A DNA stretch of 64,000 nt from positions 434,001 through 498,000 of the forward strand of contig NZ_FOVC01000001.1 in assembly GCF_900115045.1 (NCBI RefSeq). The letters run 5' to 3'. Shown here in pieces: positions 1-9,499 of this stretch. Made by a program: the position numbers and the translations under genes. Position 1 is the first letter of the stretch, and every line of letters begins with the position of its first letter. The notes under the pieces were generated by a model. That model was not told the origin of the DNA. It worked only from the letters and a program-made list of their open reading frames with translations, and made no database searches. This DNA is from Izhakiella capsodis. Lineage in GTDB: Bacteria; Pseudomonadota; Gammaproteobacteria; Enterobacterales; Enterobacteriaceae.

Positions 1-923
1 CGCCACACCTGCTGCTTTTCTCTCGATGGCGCTTTCTGCGCGGTTTGCACGTCGTCCAGCCAGGACTCGGTACGCGGAGCGTCTCTGTCATCCCAGTAGC
101 GATTCAGAACAGTGCCGTCACTTAGCTTAACGACCCGTAAATCGGCATCGTTGAGGTTAAGCTTCTCGGCACCGGCCATCCAGTAGCCATATTCCTTTTG
201 TAACTGAGGCAGATAGTTGCGGTATACGGCGTCGCCATCATGACTCGCCAGCAAATCAACCATCATGCTGAAAAAAGGGGGCTGCGAGCGGCTGAGATAA
301 TAGGTGCGATTGCCGTTAGGAATATGGCCGTAGCGATCCAGCTGCGAGGCAAAATTATCAACCATGTTCCGCACGGTGTTCCAGTGCCCGCTCTCAGCCA
401 GGCCAAGCATGGTGAAATAGCTGTCCCAGTAGTAAACCTCGCGAAAGCGGCCGCCAGGCACCGCATAAGGTTTTGGCAGCGACAGCAAAGAGTCCCAACG
501 CGCCACCTTTTCTGAATGGCGGATTAATACCGGCCAAAGGCCATTGATGTGGGCGCGCAGGCTCTGCCCGACCGGCGGAACATATTTGGAACCGCTCCCG
601 GGTAGGGAAAAATTAAGCGCAATAAAATGTCTTAAATCAAAGTTGCGTTGACGCTTTTGCATCTGCCAGTCAGCAATAATCGTATTGGGATCAAACTTTG
701 GGATGGCGTCCGCGAAGGTTTTCTGGTCGGGAAAAACTTTTGCTGATTGCACGGCGATATAAAGCGGACCGAAACGTATATCAGGTGGCTGATTATTTTC
801 GCCGAGTGAGCGCTGCAAGCCGTCGGCCTGCACGGGGAGGTTAACGCTAATCAGTAATCCCGAAAGCATCCAGGGCAATATATTTGCTGATTTGCTACGG
901 CGGTAACCGACAGATTTTTGCAT
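1..923 (-). CDS. treA: Periplasmic trehalase, 5' part (3' end outside window)
   Basis: Reading leftward from an ATG at 923 gives about 307 codons that run off the window edge. The first 34 residues form a typical signal peptide (basic start, hydrophobic core, then LPVQA). Trehalase signature 1, PGGRFREVYYWDSYF, is intact; signature 2 would lie beyond the edge. An AGGAG ribosome binding site precedes the ATG. Family knowledge: glycoside hydrolase family 37 splits trehalose into two glucose molecules in the periplasm during osmotic stress. The cytoplasmic paralogue TreF lacks a signal peptide, so TreA is the better match. No frame break is seen in the visible part. Confidence 0.93.
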   Translation of the reverse strand, partial: MQKSVGYRRSKSANILPWMLSGLLISVNLPVQADGLQRSLGENNQPPDIRFGPLYIAVQSAKVFPDQKTFADAIPKFDPNTIIADWQMQKRQRNFDLRHFIALNFSLPGSGSKYVPPVGQSLRAHINGLWPVLIRHSEKVARWDSLLSLPKPYAVPGGRFREVYYWDSYFTMLGLAESGHWNTVRNMVDNFASQLDRYGHIPNGNRTYYLSRSQPPFFSMMVDLLASHDGDAVYRNYLPQLQKEYGYWMAGAEKLNLNDADLRVVKLSDGTVLNRYWDDRDAPRTESWLDDVQTAQKAPSREKQQVW

Positions 924-1200
924 TCGTCTTTCTCCTTGTCTGGTCGCACTTAGCAATAACTGGCTAAGCCTCAAACGACTTTAGACGAAGCTGGCAAATT
1001 TTCCCGTTTTTTGGTGATAGACCGTGAGAACAATGATGGTCTGCGCGCATTTTTCAGCTTTCTGCCATATCGGCCGCAGAGGGCGAATAATAGGGTGCAT
1101 GCACGCTTTATCAGCGCTACGGCCCAGGAATTAAGGCCGGGGCTGAGGACTTCGCCTGTCAGAGTGTGGCGGGAAGAGCAAGCAGTATGGCATTTTACGG

Positions 1201-1540
1201 TTATCCGGCGCTATGGACTTTACGCAGGATCTCAGTGACAGATCGTCTTCGCCTTCCATGGCTGCCAGTGATGCGGCCATGTTGTTAAAGCGAATAAGAC
1301 CTGATGAGTGAATGCGAATAACGCACTCTGGCCGCTCACGACCATCGACGATGATCTGATAGCTCCCCGGTTTGACGTCATCCACGCTCTTCTGCTGATA
1401 AGACGCCTGCGAGCAGCGGGTGGCCGTTTTTATGCCTCGTACGACCAGCGCCGTAAGCCTGCCAAGCACTGCAGGCGAATGACCGAATGCCCATGTTTTA
1501 GCTCCGGATTTAACTGTTTGAGTTGTTCAACAGTGGACAT
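1201..1540 (-). pseudogene. ASCH-domain protein, frameshifted remnant
   Basis: An ATG at 1540 opens a short frame (MSTVEQLKQLNPELK) that breaks at a run of four A. Adding one A joins it to WAFGHSPAVLGRLTALV, then a GIKTAT motif and later an AMEGEDDLSL motif. These are the hallmarks of bacterial ASCH proteins (FGxSP, GxKTAT, EGExDxSL). A second frame change follows: the expected tail (xWRKVHxA) appears as LRKVHSAG in another frame and then hits a stop at 1201. ASCH domains are thought to bind RNA or modified nucleosides. Two frame breaks and a shortened tail argue for decay; the first alone could be a homopolymer read error. Confidence 0.6.
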
Positions 1541-1785
1541 TATGCAACCTGATGCCCCAGGGAGAGGTATTTGCAGCCGATGTTACCATCAACCAGCCAG
1601 CCGGATGAACGTCAGGGGCGGCAACGTCGGCGATCTTTTTGCGCCGCCGATGTTCGCCCGGTGGCTGAAGTGGGCCAGGGTGCGACACGTCGGGCGGTGG
1701 GAGCAGTGAGCGCCTAGCTCAGCCACGCAGCAGGAAAAAATTGAAGAGCCATATTCGCTGATGGCCGCTAGTTAACCACGCTGTG

Positions 1786-3429
1786 TTACTTCAGGCAGGC
1801 TGTACACGGGGTATGGATTTGCTGGAAGAAGTCATTTCCTTTATCATCAACCAGAATAAACGCCGGGAAATTTTCTACTTCGATTTTCCAGATAGCCTCC
1901 ATTCCCAGTTCGGCGTACTCCACGCACTCCAGCTGCTTTATGCTCTGCTGCGCCAGTACCGCTGCCGGACCGCCAATGCTGCCGAGATAGAAACCACCAT
2001 GCTTGTGGCAGGCATCGGTCACCTGTTTGCTGCGATTACCTTTAGCCAGCATAATCATGCTTCCGCCGTGAGACTGTAGTGAATCGACATAAGCGTCCAT
2101 CCGTCCGGCAGTTGTTGGTCCGAGTGAGCCGGAGGCATAGCCTGATGGCGTTTTCGCCGGGCCGGCATAATAGACTGGATGATCTTTGATGTACTGTGGC
2201 AGGCCTTTACCATTATCAATGCGCTCCTGCAATTTGGCATGAGCAATATCTCGTGCAACGATGATGGTGCCTGTGAGCGACAGTCGGGTAGATACCGGGT
2301 AGGCGGACAGCTGTGCCAGAATCTCCTTCATCGGGCGGTTGAGATCGACTTTTATGGCTTCACCTTCGCCCTGCTGGCGAAGTTCGGCTGGAATATAACG
2401 ACCTGGATTATTTTCCAGTTTTTCGATCCAGATACCATTGCGGTTGATTTTGGCTTTGATATTGCGATCGGCCGAACAGGAAACACCCATACCAATTGGG
2501 CAGGATGCACCGTGGCGAGGCAGGCGGATCACGCGAATATCGTGGGCAAAATATTTACCACCAAACTGAGCGCCGAGCCCCAGTTTTTGTGCTTCCACCA
2601 ACAGTTCTTGCTCAAGTTGCAGGTCGCGGAATGCCTTCCCGTGTTCGTTGCCCTCGTGCGCCAGGCCATCATAGTAGTGCGTTGAAGCCAGCTTTACCGT
2701 TTTCAGTGTGCTTTCCGCCGAGGTGCCACCGATAACAAAAGCAATGTGATAGGGCGGGCAGGCGGCGGTGCCGAGGGTGCGCATTTTATCGACCAGATAA
2801 TTTTTTAGCTTCGCGGGTGTCAACAGCGCTTTAGTTTCCTGATAGAGATAGGTTTTATTGGCCGAGCCACCGCCTTTAGCAATGCAAAGAAACGTATATT
2901 CGTCGCCGTCAACGCTGTACAGATCGATCTGAGCAGGGAGGTTGGTACCAGTATTCACCTCGTTATACATATCCAGCGCGGCGTTTTGTGAATAGCGCAG
3001 ATTATCTTCGGTATAGGTGTTATAGACCCCCTGCGAAAGTGCTGCTTCATCGCCGCCACCGGTCCAGACGCGTTGCCCCTTCTTGCCGCTGATAATCGCA
3101 GTGCCGGTATCCTGGCAGGTTGGAAGCACGCCCCTGGCTGCAATTTCCGAGTTGCGCAGAAATTGCAGTGCGACATAGCGATCGTTTTCGCTGGCCTCCG
3201 GGTCGTCCAAAATGGCCGCGACCTGCTTTTGGTGTACCGGACGCAGCATGAAAGAGGCATCATGAAAGGCTTGCTGTGCCAGCAGCGTCAGCGCTTGAGG
3301 ATCGACTTTTAGTATCTCCTCACCATCAAATTCGGCAACCGAAACATAGTCGCTAGTCAGCAGGTAATACTCGGTGACGTCTTTTGTCAGTGGGAATGGC
3401 TCTTGGTAATAAAAGAATTTTTTCGACAT
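1786..3429 (-). CDS. fumA: Class I fumarate hydratase (FumA/FumB type)
   Basis: The 547-residue product matches the 548-residue class I fumarases of E. coli along its whole length. These enzymes interconvert fumarate and L-malate with an oxygen-sensitive [4Fe-4S] cluster. The three cluster cysteines are visible: C105 (LPTCQDTG), C224 (TAACPPYH) and C318 (GVSCSADR). FumA and FumB are very similar, so the symbol is a best guess: the segment NGKGLPQYIKDHP is FumA-like, while the position next to a dicarboxylate transporter recalls fumB. It lies about 150 bp downstream of the DASS transporter on the same strand. With the divergent soluble fumarate reductase it would supply fumarate from malate as an electron acceptor. 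Confidence 0.95.
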   Translation of the reverse strand: MSKKFFYYQEPFPLTKDVTEYYLLTSDYVSVAEFDGEEILKVDPQALTLLAQQAFHDASFMLRPVHQKQVAAILDDPEASENDRYVALQFLRNSEIAARGVLPTCQDTGTAIISGKKGQRVWTGGGDEAALSQGVYNTYTEDNLRYSQNAALDMYNEVNTGTNLPAQIDLYSVDGDEYTFLCIAKGGGSANKTYLYQETKALLTPAKLKNYLVDKMRTLGTAACPPYHIAFVIGGTSAESTLKTVKLASTHYYDGLAHEGNEHGKAFRDLQLEQELLVEAQKLGLGAQFGGKYFAHDIRVIRLPRHGASCPIGMGVSCSADRNIKAKINRNGIWIEKLENNPGRYIPAELRQQGEGEAIKVDLNRPMKEILAQLSAYPVSTRLSLTGTIIVARDIAHAKLQERIDNGKGLPQYIKDHPVYYAGPAKTPSGYASGSLGPTTAGRMDAYVDSLQSHGGSMIMLAKGNRSKQVTDACHKHGGFYLGSIGGPAAVLAQQSIKQLECVEYAELGMEAIWKIEVENFPAFILVDDKGNDFFQQIHTPCTACLK

Positions 3430-3507
3430 TTCAAGCTCACTTAATCACGTGCAGTCCGGGCCACAGGCAGGCAAGGTGGCCGCGTGGATAATGGCTATTT
3501 GTTGTTA

Positions 3508-3537
3508 TTGCGCCAGTCGTTTTACGGACCGGCGCAG
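3508..3537. other. Intercistronic hairpin between transporter and fumarase genes
   Basis: TTGCGCCAG (3508-3516) can pair with CCGGCGCAG (3529-3537) across a 12-base loop, with one mismatch. No U-tract follows on the minus strand, so it is not a classical terminator. It may modulate readthrough or RNA stability between the two genes. This is inference from pairing only. Confidence 0.3.
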
Positions 3538-3582
3538 TATTCTACCACTTTGTGAATGTATTTTAACTTACTACTAACACTA

Positions 3583-5094
3583 TCAGAACATCATTGTCAT
3601 CCATGGATAGCCGATCGCCATTAGCGCGATTAAAAAGATGGCTCCGAAAATAGTCCCGAGTCGCCAGTAGTCTTTGGTTGGCAGATAGCCACTACCGTAA
3701 TAGATTGGGCTGGGGCCGGTACCATAGGGGGTGATAATGCCCATTACGCCGAGTGAAGTCACCATCATCAGACAAAACACCGGCATGTTAATTCCCGGAA
3801 TGGAGGCTGCGGTAGTCAGCATGGCGGGCAGTAGCGCCGTGGTATGTGCGGTAGAGCTGGCAAACAGGTAATGAAGCAGATAAAACGCGACCAGCAGCAT
3901 GACTGCGGATACCTGGGGATCAATACCGTGAAGCAGCTGTGCGCCTTCTTTACCCAGCCAGACGATAAAGCCAACCTTCGCCAGGCCGTCAGCCAGCGCG
4001 ACCAGCGTTGCGAACCAGGCGAAGGTGTTCCAGGCCGCTTTATTACTGATAATGTCGTTCCAGTTCAGGATCCCGGTCCACAGCATCAGCACGACAATCA
4101 GCAGTGCAGCCATCGCCGGCTCAATCCATGCGGTGGCAAAAATCCACATCAGCAGTGCACAGATGACAAACACCATCAGCATGATTTCATTGCGAGAAAG
4201 CTTACCCAGTTTTTCCAGCTCCTGGCTTGCCCAGCGTGGAACCTCATCATTGAACTTCACCTGCGGTGGGTAGAACCAATAGGCCAGCAGCGGCATGGTG
4301 AGGATCAGCAGGAGGCCGAGTGGCAGGAAGGCGAGGAACCACATGCCCCATGAAATGTTAAAGCCAACCACGCTTTTCACCAGCGCCAGTGCCAGCAGGT
4401 TAGGGGCCAGCGCAGAAAGAAACATTGAGCTGGTGATACAGGCCGCAGTGATCGCCACCCACATCAGATAAGAACCGATACGGCGGGCGCTGGGGTCGTT
4501 AGGTTTAGAGTCATACAGCGGTGGAAGGTTAGCAATTATAGGATAGATCGTACCGCCACTGCGCGCGGTATTTGACGGCGTGAATGGAGCCAGCAACAGG
4601 TCGGCAAAGGTAATGGCGTAGCCAAGTGTGAGACTGCGCCGGCCGAGATATTTCACTAAAATCAGCGCCAGCCGGCGCCCGAACTGAGTTTTATCGTAAC
4701 CAGCGGCAAACATAAAGGCGGCAAAGATTAGCCACACGGTTGAGTTGTCAAATCCGCTAACTGCCCATTGAAAGGCCTGTGTAGCTTGATTGAAACCCGG
4801 TGATGCCAGCTCTGTCGGACTGAACAGCAGCCACTGACTGAATAGCGCGATCACCACTACGCCGGTCAGGCCAATTACCGCACCAGGCAGGGGTTCGAAA
4901 ATCAGGCCGACGATCACGCCGACAAACACAGCGAAGAAGTGCCAGCTATAAGGCTCCAGGCCATGAGGTACAGGAATCAGCAGCAGCAGAACAGCGACAA
5001 TGACCGGCAGAAACAGCATTATCAGCCGATTTTTTTTACCTGATGTCATCGATACGGCTTTTGCAGGTTTACGGGAGTTGGGTAGTGGTTTCAT
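3583..5094 (-). CDS. DASS-family dicarboxylate/citrate transporter (CitT/TtdT-like)
   Basis: The 503-residue, strongly hydrophobic protein has about 12-13 membrane segments and the two diagnostic DASS substrate motifs: SNTARSGGT in the first half and SSTAHTTALLP in the second. Family members are Na+-coupled symporters or antiporters for citrate, tartrate, malate, fumarate or succinate. CitT and TtdT exchange their substrate for succinate. The neighbouring fumarase and divergent soluble fumarate reductase suggest C4-dicarboxylate (or tartrate/citrate) uptake against succinate, but the substrate cannot be read from sequence. The ATG at 5094 has no strong ribosome binding site; an internal ATG at 5049 is an alternative start and removes only a basic leader. 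Confidence 0.88.
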   Translation of the reverse strand: MKPLPNSRKPAKAVSMTSGKKNRLIMLFLPVIVAVLLLLIPVPHGLEPYSWHFFAVFVGVIVGLIFEPLPGAVIGLTGVVVIALFSQWLLFSPTELASPGFNQATQAFQWAVSGFDNSTVWLIFAAFMFAAGYDKTQFGRRLALILVKYLGRRSLTLGYAITFADLLLAPFTPSNTARSGGTIYPIIANLPPLYDSKPNDPSARRIGSYLMWVAITAACITSSMFLSALAPNLLALALVKSVVGFNISWGMWFLAFLPLGLLLILTMPLLAYWFYPPQVKFNDEVPRWASQELEKLGKLSRNEIMLMVFVICALLMWIFATAWIEPAMAALLIVVLMLWTGILNWNDIISNKAAWNTFAWFATLVALADGLAKVGFIVWLGKEGAQLLHGIDPQVSAVMLLVAFYLLHYLFASSTAHTTALLPAMLTTAASIPGINMPVFCLMMVTSLGVMGIITPYGTGPSPIYYGSGYLPTKDYWRLGTIFGAIFLIALMAIGYPWMTMMF

Positions 5095-5691
5095 AGTTTT
5101 GCTCTGTAGTTTAGAAAAAAAATTAGTGAAACGCCCGGTCTTTCATCTCTATTTTTTAGTTGCTCAATTGATTTTTTTCAACTGAATCATATTGATGTGC
5201 GTAAATAATGTTATAAGAAAGATCTTATCTCTAATAACAATATAAATTATGTGGGAATAATTTTATTCATTAGAGTGCTCCTCTTTGGTTTTATCATTTG
5301 TTCTATCAATGAAAATTGTGTTAATTCTGTTTTTACGCTATTAACTAATTCATTAAAATTATGAATTATAGGTATTTTCTCATAGGGTTTTTTATCCTGA
5401 TTATTCTGGTATGTATACTTGCACCATTTATAACTATATGATCATAATAATTTATTTTTATTTCAATGAATTGACTTGCGTTGATGCAACAAATAAATAA
5501 CAATTGTACTATTTTTACTGGCCCGATAATAATTAAACTACCTCAGTAAGATTGAAGATTAATCAGATGATTTTATCAGTGATTTGATCAAACTGATTGC
5601 TATGGTAACGACGTTAATTTGGATCGCTTAATTAATCACAACAAAGTTTTAAACTGTTTTATAGGCCTTTTTGTTTTGGGGATTACTGATA
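5095..5691. other. AT-rich divergent promoter region
   Basis: About 600 bp of strongly AT-rich DNA separate the leftward transporter from the rightward fumarate reductase. No credible ORF is present. Both transcripts must start here. The length suggests several regulator sites; the only clear one is a symmetric element listed separately. No regulator gene is adjacent. Confidence 0.6.
5575..5597. promoter_or_regulatory. Symmetric operator candidate upstream of the fumarate reductase gene
   Basis: A 10-bp perfect palindrome TTTGATCAAA is flanked by ATCAG on the left and CTGAT on the right, about 95-115 bp upstream of the ATG at 5692. The inner TTGATCAA resembles abutted FNR half-sites without the usual 4-bp spacer, and the whole is loosely CRP-like. 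The binding protein is unknown; this is pattern recognition only. Confidence 0.3.
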
Positions 5692-8469
5692 ATGACTGCA
5701 ATTACGCCGATTCTTAATCCGCTCACGCTGCCTGATGGCGCGGTGCTAAAAAATCGTCTGGTTATGGCGCCAATGACAACCTGTACGGGTTTTTATGATG
5801 GTTCGGTGACCAGTGAGCTGGTGGAATACTATCGCGTACGCGCAGGAAGTATCGGAACAGTGATTGTTGAATGCTGCTATATCGATAACAAAGGACCGGC
5901 CTTTCCCGGCGCAATTGCTATTGATAATGATAATAAAATTCCCGGGCTGGCACGGATAGCCGACGCAATAAAAACGCGCGGTTCGAAAGCAATTTTGCAG
6001 ATTTATCACGGTGGTCGCATGGTGGACCCGGCGCTGATTGGTGGCAAAACCCCTGTTGCCCCGAGTGCCATTGCCGCACCGCGTGTAGGGGCGGCCACAC
6101 CGCAGGCGCTTAGCGCTGAAGAGGTTGATATGACGATCACCTGGTTTGGTGACGCGGTTAACCGTGCGATTAAAGCAGGTTTTGACGGTGTTGAGATCCA
6201 CGGGGCTAATACGTATCTGATTCAGCAGTTCTATTCGCCAAACTCTAACCAACGTGATGATAAATGGGGCGGGGGTCGGGATGAGCGCGCACGTTTCCCT
6301 CTGGCAGTACTGGAAATCACCCATCAGATGGCGGATCGCTTCGCCCATGACTCTTTCATTATTGGCTACCGTTTTTCACCGGAAGAGATAGAAGTCCCGG
6401 GTATCCGCTTTGATGACAGCCTCTATCTTCTGGAAAAACTGGCGGCACGTGGCCTGGATTACGTTCATTTTTCGGTAGGTGACTTACTTCGCCCTTCTAT
6501 TATTGATACCCAGGATCCGACGCCGCTGATTGATAAATACATCGCTATGCGCTCACCTGTACTGGCAAAAGTACCCGTAATAGGTGTTGGCGGGGTGGTC
6601 AGCAAAGCCGATGTCGAAACGGCGTTACAGCATGGCTATGATTTGGTGGCGATTGGTAAAGCGTGCATCGCCTATCCGGACTGGGCCGATCGCATTTTGA
6701 ATAATGAGCCACTTGAGCTGTTTATTGATAGTACCCGACGCGAAGCGTTGACCATTCCTGAACCGCTATGGCGCTTCTCGCTGGTCGATGCCATGATCCG
6801 CGATATGAGCGCCAGCGGCCGTAAATATAAAGCCGGTGTATTTCAGGAAAAAGTGGAGGCCGAAGCGCTGAAGCTGAAAATCAACGTGACCCTGGGCACC
6901 GACCGTATTTTGGATATTGCGCTGGTGCCGGACGATAGCCTCGACGTTGATTTCAGCGCGACTTTTGACAGTTTGCGCTCACGTATTCTGGTCGCCAACA
7001 GCCCACATGTTGATGCCATCACTGGCGCGACGACCCAGAGTGAGGCGCTAAAAAAAGCGGTTTCACGCGTTTTAGCCACCTCGGTTAAAGAGCATGTGAT
7101 TGAAAAGGGCGGTAATCCCAGTGCTCCCGTGGTTTACGACGTTGTCGTGGTGGGTAGCGGCGGTGCCGGACTGGCGGCGGCAATCGAGGCTTGTGATCAT
7201 GGTGCTAGCGTTGCCATCATCGAAAAAATGCCGACCATCGGTGGTAATACGATTAAAGCATCAGTTGGTATGAATGCGGCGGAAACCCACTTCCAGATAT
7301 TGAAAGGGATCAAAGATAGCAAAGAGCTGTTTTACGACGAAACGTTTAAAGGCGGTAAGTTTAAAAACAATACGCAGCTGCTCAGCGAATTTGTTCAGCA
7401 GGCACCTGAAGCGATCGATTGGCTGGCGTCCCACGGCATTGAGCTGAATGATATCACCATTACCGGCGGCATGAGTATCGACCGTACCCATCGCCCGGCG
7501 GATCGCTCCGCCGTCGGCGGCTTTCTGATAAGCGGCCTGGTCAAAAATATTAACACACGCAATATTGAGGTTCTGCTTGAGACGTCGGTGGCTGAAATCC
7601 TGTTTGCAAATGGGGCGGTTACCGGTGTGAAGGTGGTCGATGAATATAATGACTCACGTATTCTGCACGCGAAGAGTGTGATTGTTGCTACCGGCGGTTT
7701 CAGCGCTAATCGTGAAATGGTGGCTAAATATCGCCCTGAGCTGGATGGCTTTGTCACGACCAACCATAAAGGTGCGACCGGTAGCGGGATAGCCATGTTG
7801 CAGAAAATTGGCGCAGATACCGTTGATATGAAAGAGATTCAGATCCACCCTACGGTGGAGCAAACAACGTCTTATCTAATTTCAGAATCGATACGCGGTG
7901 GCGGGGCGATTCTGGTCAGCCAGGCGGGTCTGCGTTTCTTTAACGAAATGGAAACCCGGGATAAAGTCTCGGCAGGAATTATCGCTCTGCCAGAGAAAAG
8001 TGCCTGGATCATCTTTGACGAACACATCCGGCTTAATAACAAGGCAGCTGATGAATATATCGGCCGTGGTTTCGTTATCAGCGCGGCAACCCCCGAAGAG
8101 CTTGCAGTAAAAATCAATATGGACCCGGCAGCATTGCAGGCAACACTAAAACGCTTCAACCAGTTTGTTGGCCAGCAAAATGACGAGGATTTTGGACGCA
8201 CTACCGCGCTGCGTTACCCACTCTCTCTGAGTCCTTATTATGCCATCCGTGTTGCGCCAGGGGTTCATCACACGATGGGGGGCGTGACGATCAATGTTGA
8301 GACCTCGGTGCTTGATACCCGCAAACAGGTTATTGCCGGCGCATGGGCGGCAGGTGAAGTGGTCGGGGGTATTCACGGCGCTAACCGAATCGGGGGAAAT
8401 GCCGTTGCCGATATTATTATTTTCGGTATCAAAGCGGGTCGCAATGCGGCCGAATACGCACTGGGCTGA
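5692..8469 (+). CDS. Soluble three-domain NADH:fumarate reductase-like flavoprotein (OYE + FMN_bind + FAD_binding_2)
   Basis: From the ATG at 5692 (GGGGA upstream, preferred over the TTG at 5671) the protein is 925 residues without signal peptide. Residues 1 to about 340 are an old-yellow-enzyme/NADH oxidase barrel (HGANTYLIQQFYSP). About 375-460 is an FMN_bind domain with the ApbE target motif D441-AITGAT, where T447 would carry covalent FMN. About 480-925 is a fumarate reductase flavoprotein domain with the FAD motif GSGGAGLAAA. Residues of soluble fumarate reductases are present: QIHPT, ESIRGGG, HHTMGG and GANRIGGNA. A histidine in QIHPT favours fumarate over urocanate as substrate. The same layout is known from the cytosolic NADH:fumarate oxidoreductase of Klebsiella pneumoniae. 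The apbE gene follows directly, as expected. Confidence 0.9.
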   Translation: MTAITPILNPLTLPDGAVLKNRLVMAPMTTCTGFYDGSVTSELVEYYRVRAGSIGTVIVECCYIDNKGPAFPGAIAIDNDNKIPGLARIADAIKTRGSKAILQIYHGGRMVDPALIGGKTPVAPSAIAAPRVGAATPQALSAEEVDMTITWFGDAVNRAIKAGFDGVEIHGANTYLIQQFYSPNSNQRDDKWGGGRDERARFPLAVLEITHQMADRFAHDSFIIGYRFSPEEIEVPGIRFDDSLYLLEKLAARGLDYVHFSVGDLLRPSIIDTQDPTPLIDKYIAMRSPVLAKVPVIGVGGVVSKADVETALQHGYDLVAIGKACIAYPDWADRILNNEPLELFIDSTRREALTIPEPLWRFSLVDAMIRDMSASGRKYKAGVFQEKVEAEALKLKINVTLGTDRILDIALVPDDSLDVDFSATFDSLRSRILVANSPHVDAITGATTQSEALKKAVSRVLATSVKEHVIEKGGNPSAPVVYDVVVVGSGGAGLAAAIEACDHGASVAIIEKMPTIGGNTIKASVGMNAAETHFQILKGIKDSKELFYDETFKGGKFKNNTQLLSEFVQQAPEAIDWLASHGIELNDITITGGMSIDRTHRPADRSAVGGFLISGLVKNINTRNIEVLLETSVAEILFANGAVTGVKVVDEYNDSRILHAKSVIVATGGFSANREMVAKYRPELDGFVTTNHKGATGSGIAMLQKIGADTVDMKEIQIHPTVEQTTSYLISESIRGGGAILVSQAGLRFFNEMETRDKVSAGIIALPEKSAWIIFDEHIRLNNKAADEYIGRGFVISAATPEELAVKINMDPAALQATLKRFNQFVGQQNDEDFGRTTALRYPLSLSPYYAIRVAPGVHHTMGGVTINVETSVLDTRKQVIAGAWAAGEVVGGIHGANRIGGNAVADIIIFGIKAGRNAAEYALG

Positions 8470-8527
8470 TCTGCGTATCCGCGTCGCTGCGGCGGGTGGG
8501 GCGCCTGACTGAACGCGGAGGCAATGC

Positions 8528-9499
8528 GTGCCTGAAGATGCCGGTAGCTATCGTTACTCCGCAGTTATGATGGGCTCCCCCATACTCCTCAAGCTGTTCC
8601 AGCCGGATGAGACTTTAGCGCGGCGGGTGTTCCAGCTGATTAAGCAGCTGGAAAATTTACTGACGGTTAATCGTTCACCCTCGCAGGTGATGGCAATAAA
8701 TCAGGCGGCAGGTCGTCATGCGGTGAGCGTGAGTCTGCCGGTTTATCAGCTCATTAAACTGGCCCGTGAGGCCAGCTTGATCCCCGGGGGCTGTTTTAAT
8801 TTCGCCATCGGCCCGCTGGTTAAACGCTGGAAAATTGGCTTTCAGGGCCATAGCGTACCGCCTGCGGATGATATCGCCCGGCTGCTGCCACTGATAAACC
8901 CGCGCGATATTGAATTGGATGACGCGACGCAATCCGTTTTTCTGCGTCACGTCGGAATGGAAATTGATCTGGGTGCTATTGCCAAAGGCTGGATCGCCGA
9001 CCGTGTACAGGATTATCTGCGCCAACAGGGAGTGGATCAGGCACTCATCAACCTCGGCGGTAACGTGCAGACGCTGGGCTCTCCACCACATGCGCACCGT
9101 TGGAACTGGCGCGTAGGTCTGCAAAAACCCTTCGCCAGCAGGGAGACACTGATAGGTACGATCGATGTCGCGGCGATGTCTGTCGTGACCTCAGGGGTTT
9201 ATGAGCGATTTTTTTTACTAAATGGTCACCATTACCACCATATTCTTGACCCGGCGACGGGTTATCCACTGGATAATGAGTTGCTTAGCGTGACCGTTGT
9301 CTCCCGGCGTTCAGTTGATGGCGATATCTTCACCACACTGCTGTACGGTATGGGCATCGGGCGGGGCTGTCAGATGTTACAAGGATATACGGATATTGAG
9401 GCTGTTTTCGTCACCCGCGATTTGCGCGTGATTTGCAGCTCCCGGCGGCTTTTTGATTTTACGCTGACAGACAAGCAATACCGGATGGCGAGCGATTAA
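8528..9499 (+). CDS. apbE: FAD:protein FMN transferase (cytosolic ApbE)
   Basis: The 323-residue product starts at a GTG at 8528 behind a strong GCGGAGG site; the nearby ATG at 8524 stops at once. ApbE motifs are in order: DLGAIAKGWIAD, INLGGN, TSGVYERFF, HHILDPATGYP and the metal-binding end VDGDIFTT. ApbE moves FMN from FAD to a Thr or Ser in D-x-x-(S/T)-G-A-(T/S). Unlike periplasmic ApbE lipoproteins it has no signal peptide or lipobox, which fits a cytosolic target. The target motif is in the gene 58 bp upstream, so the pair forms an operon in which this enzyme matures the fumarate reductase. Confidence 0.93.
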   Translation: MPEDAGSYRYSAVMMGSPILLKLFQPDETLARRVFQLIKQLENLLTVNRSPSQVMAINQAAGRHAVSVSLPVYQLIKLAREASLIPGGCFNFAIGPLVKRWKIGFQGHSVPPADDIARLLPLINPRDIELDDATQSVFLRHVGMEIDLGAIAKGWIADRVQDYLRQQGVDQALINLGGNVQTLGSPPHAHRWNWRVGLQKPFASRETLIGTIDVAAMSVVTSGVYERFFLLNGHHYHHILDPATGYPLDNELLSVTVVSRRSVDGDIFTTLLYGMGIGRGCQMLQGYTDIEAVFVTRDLRVICSSRRLFDFTLTDKQYRMASD

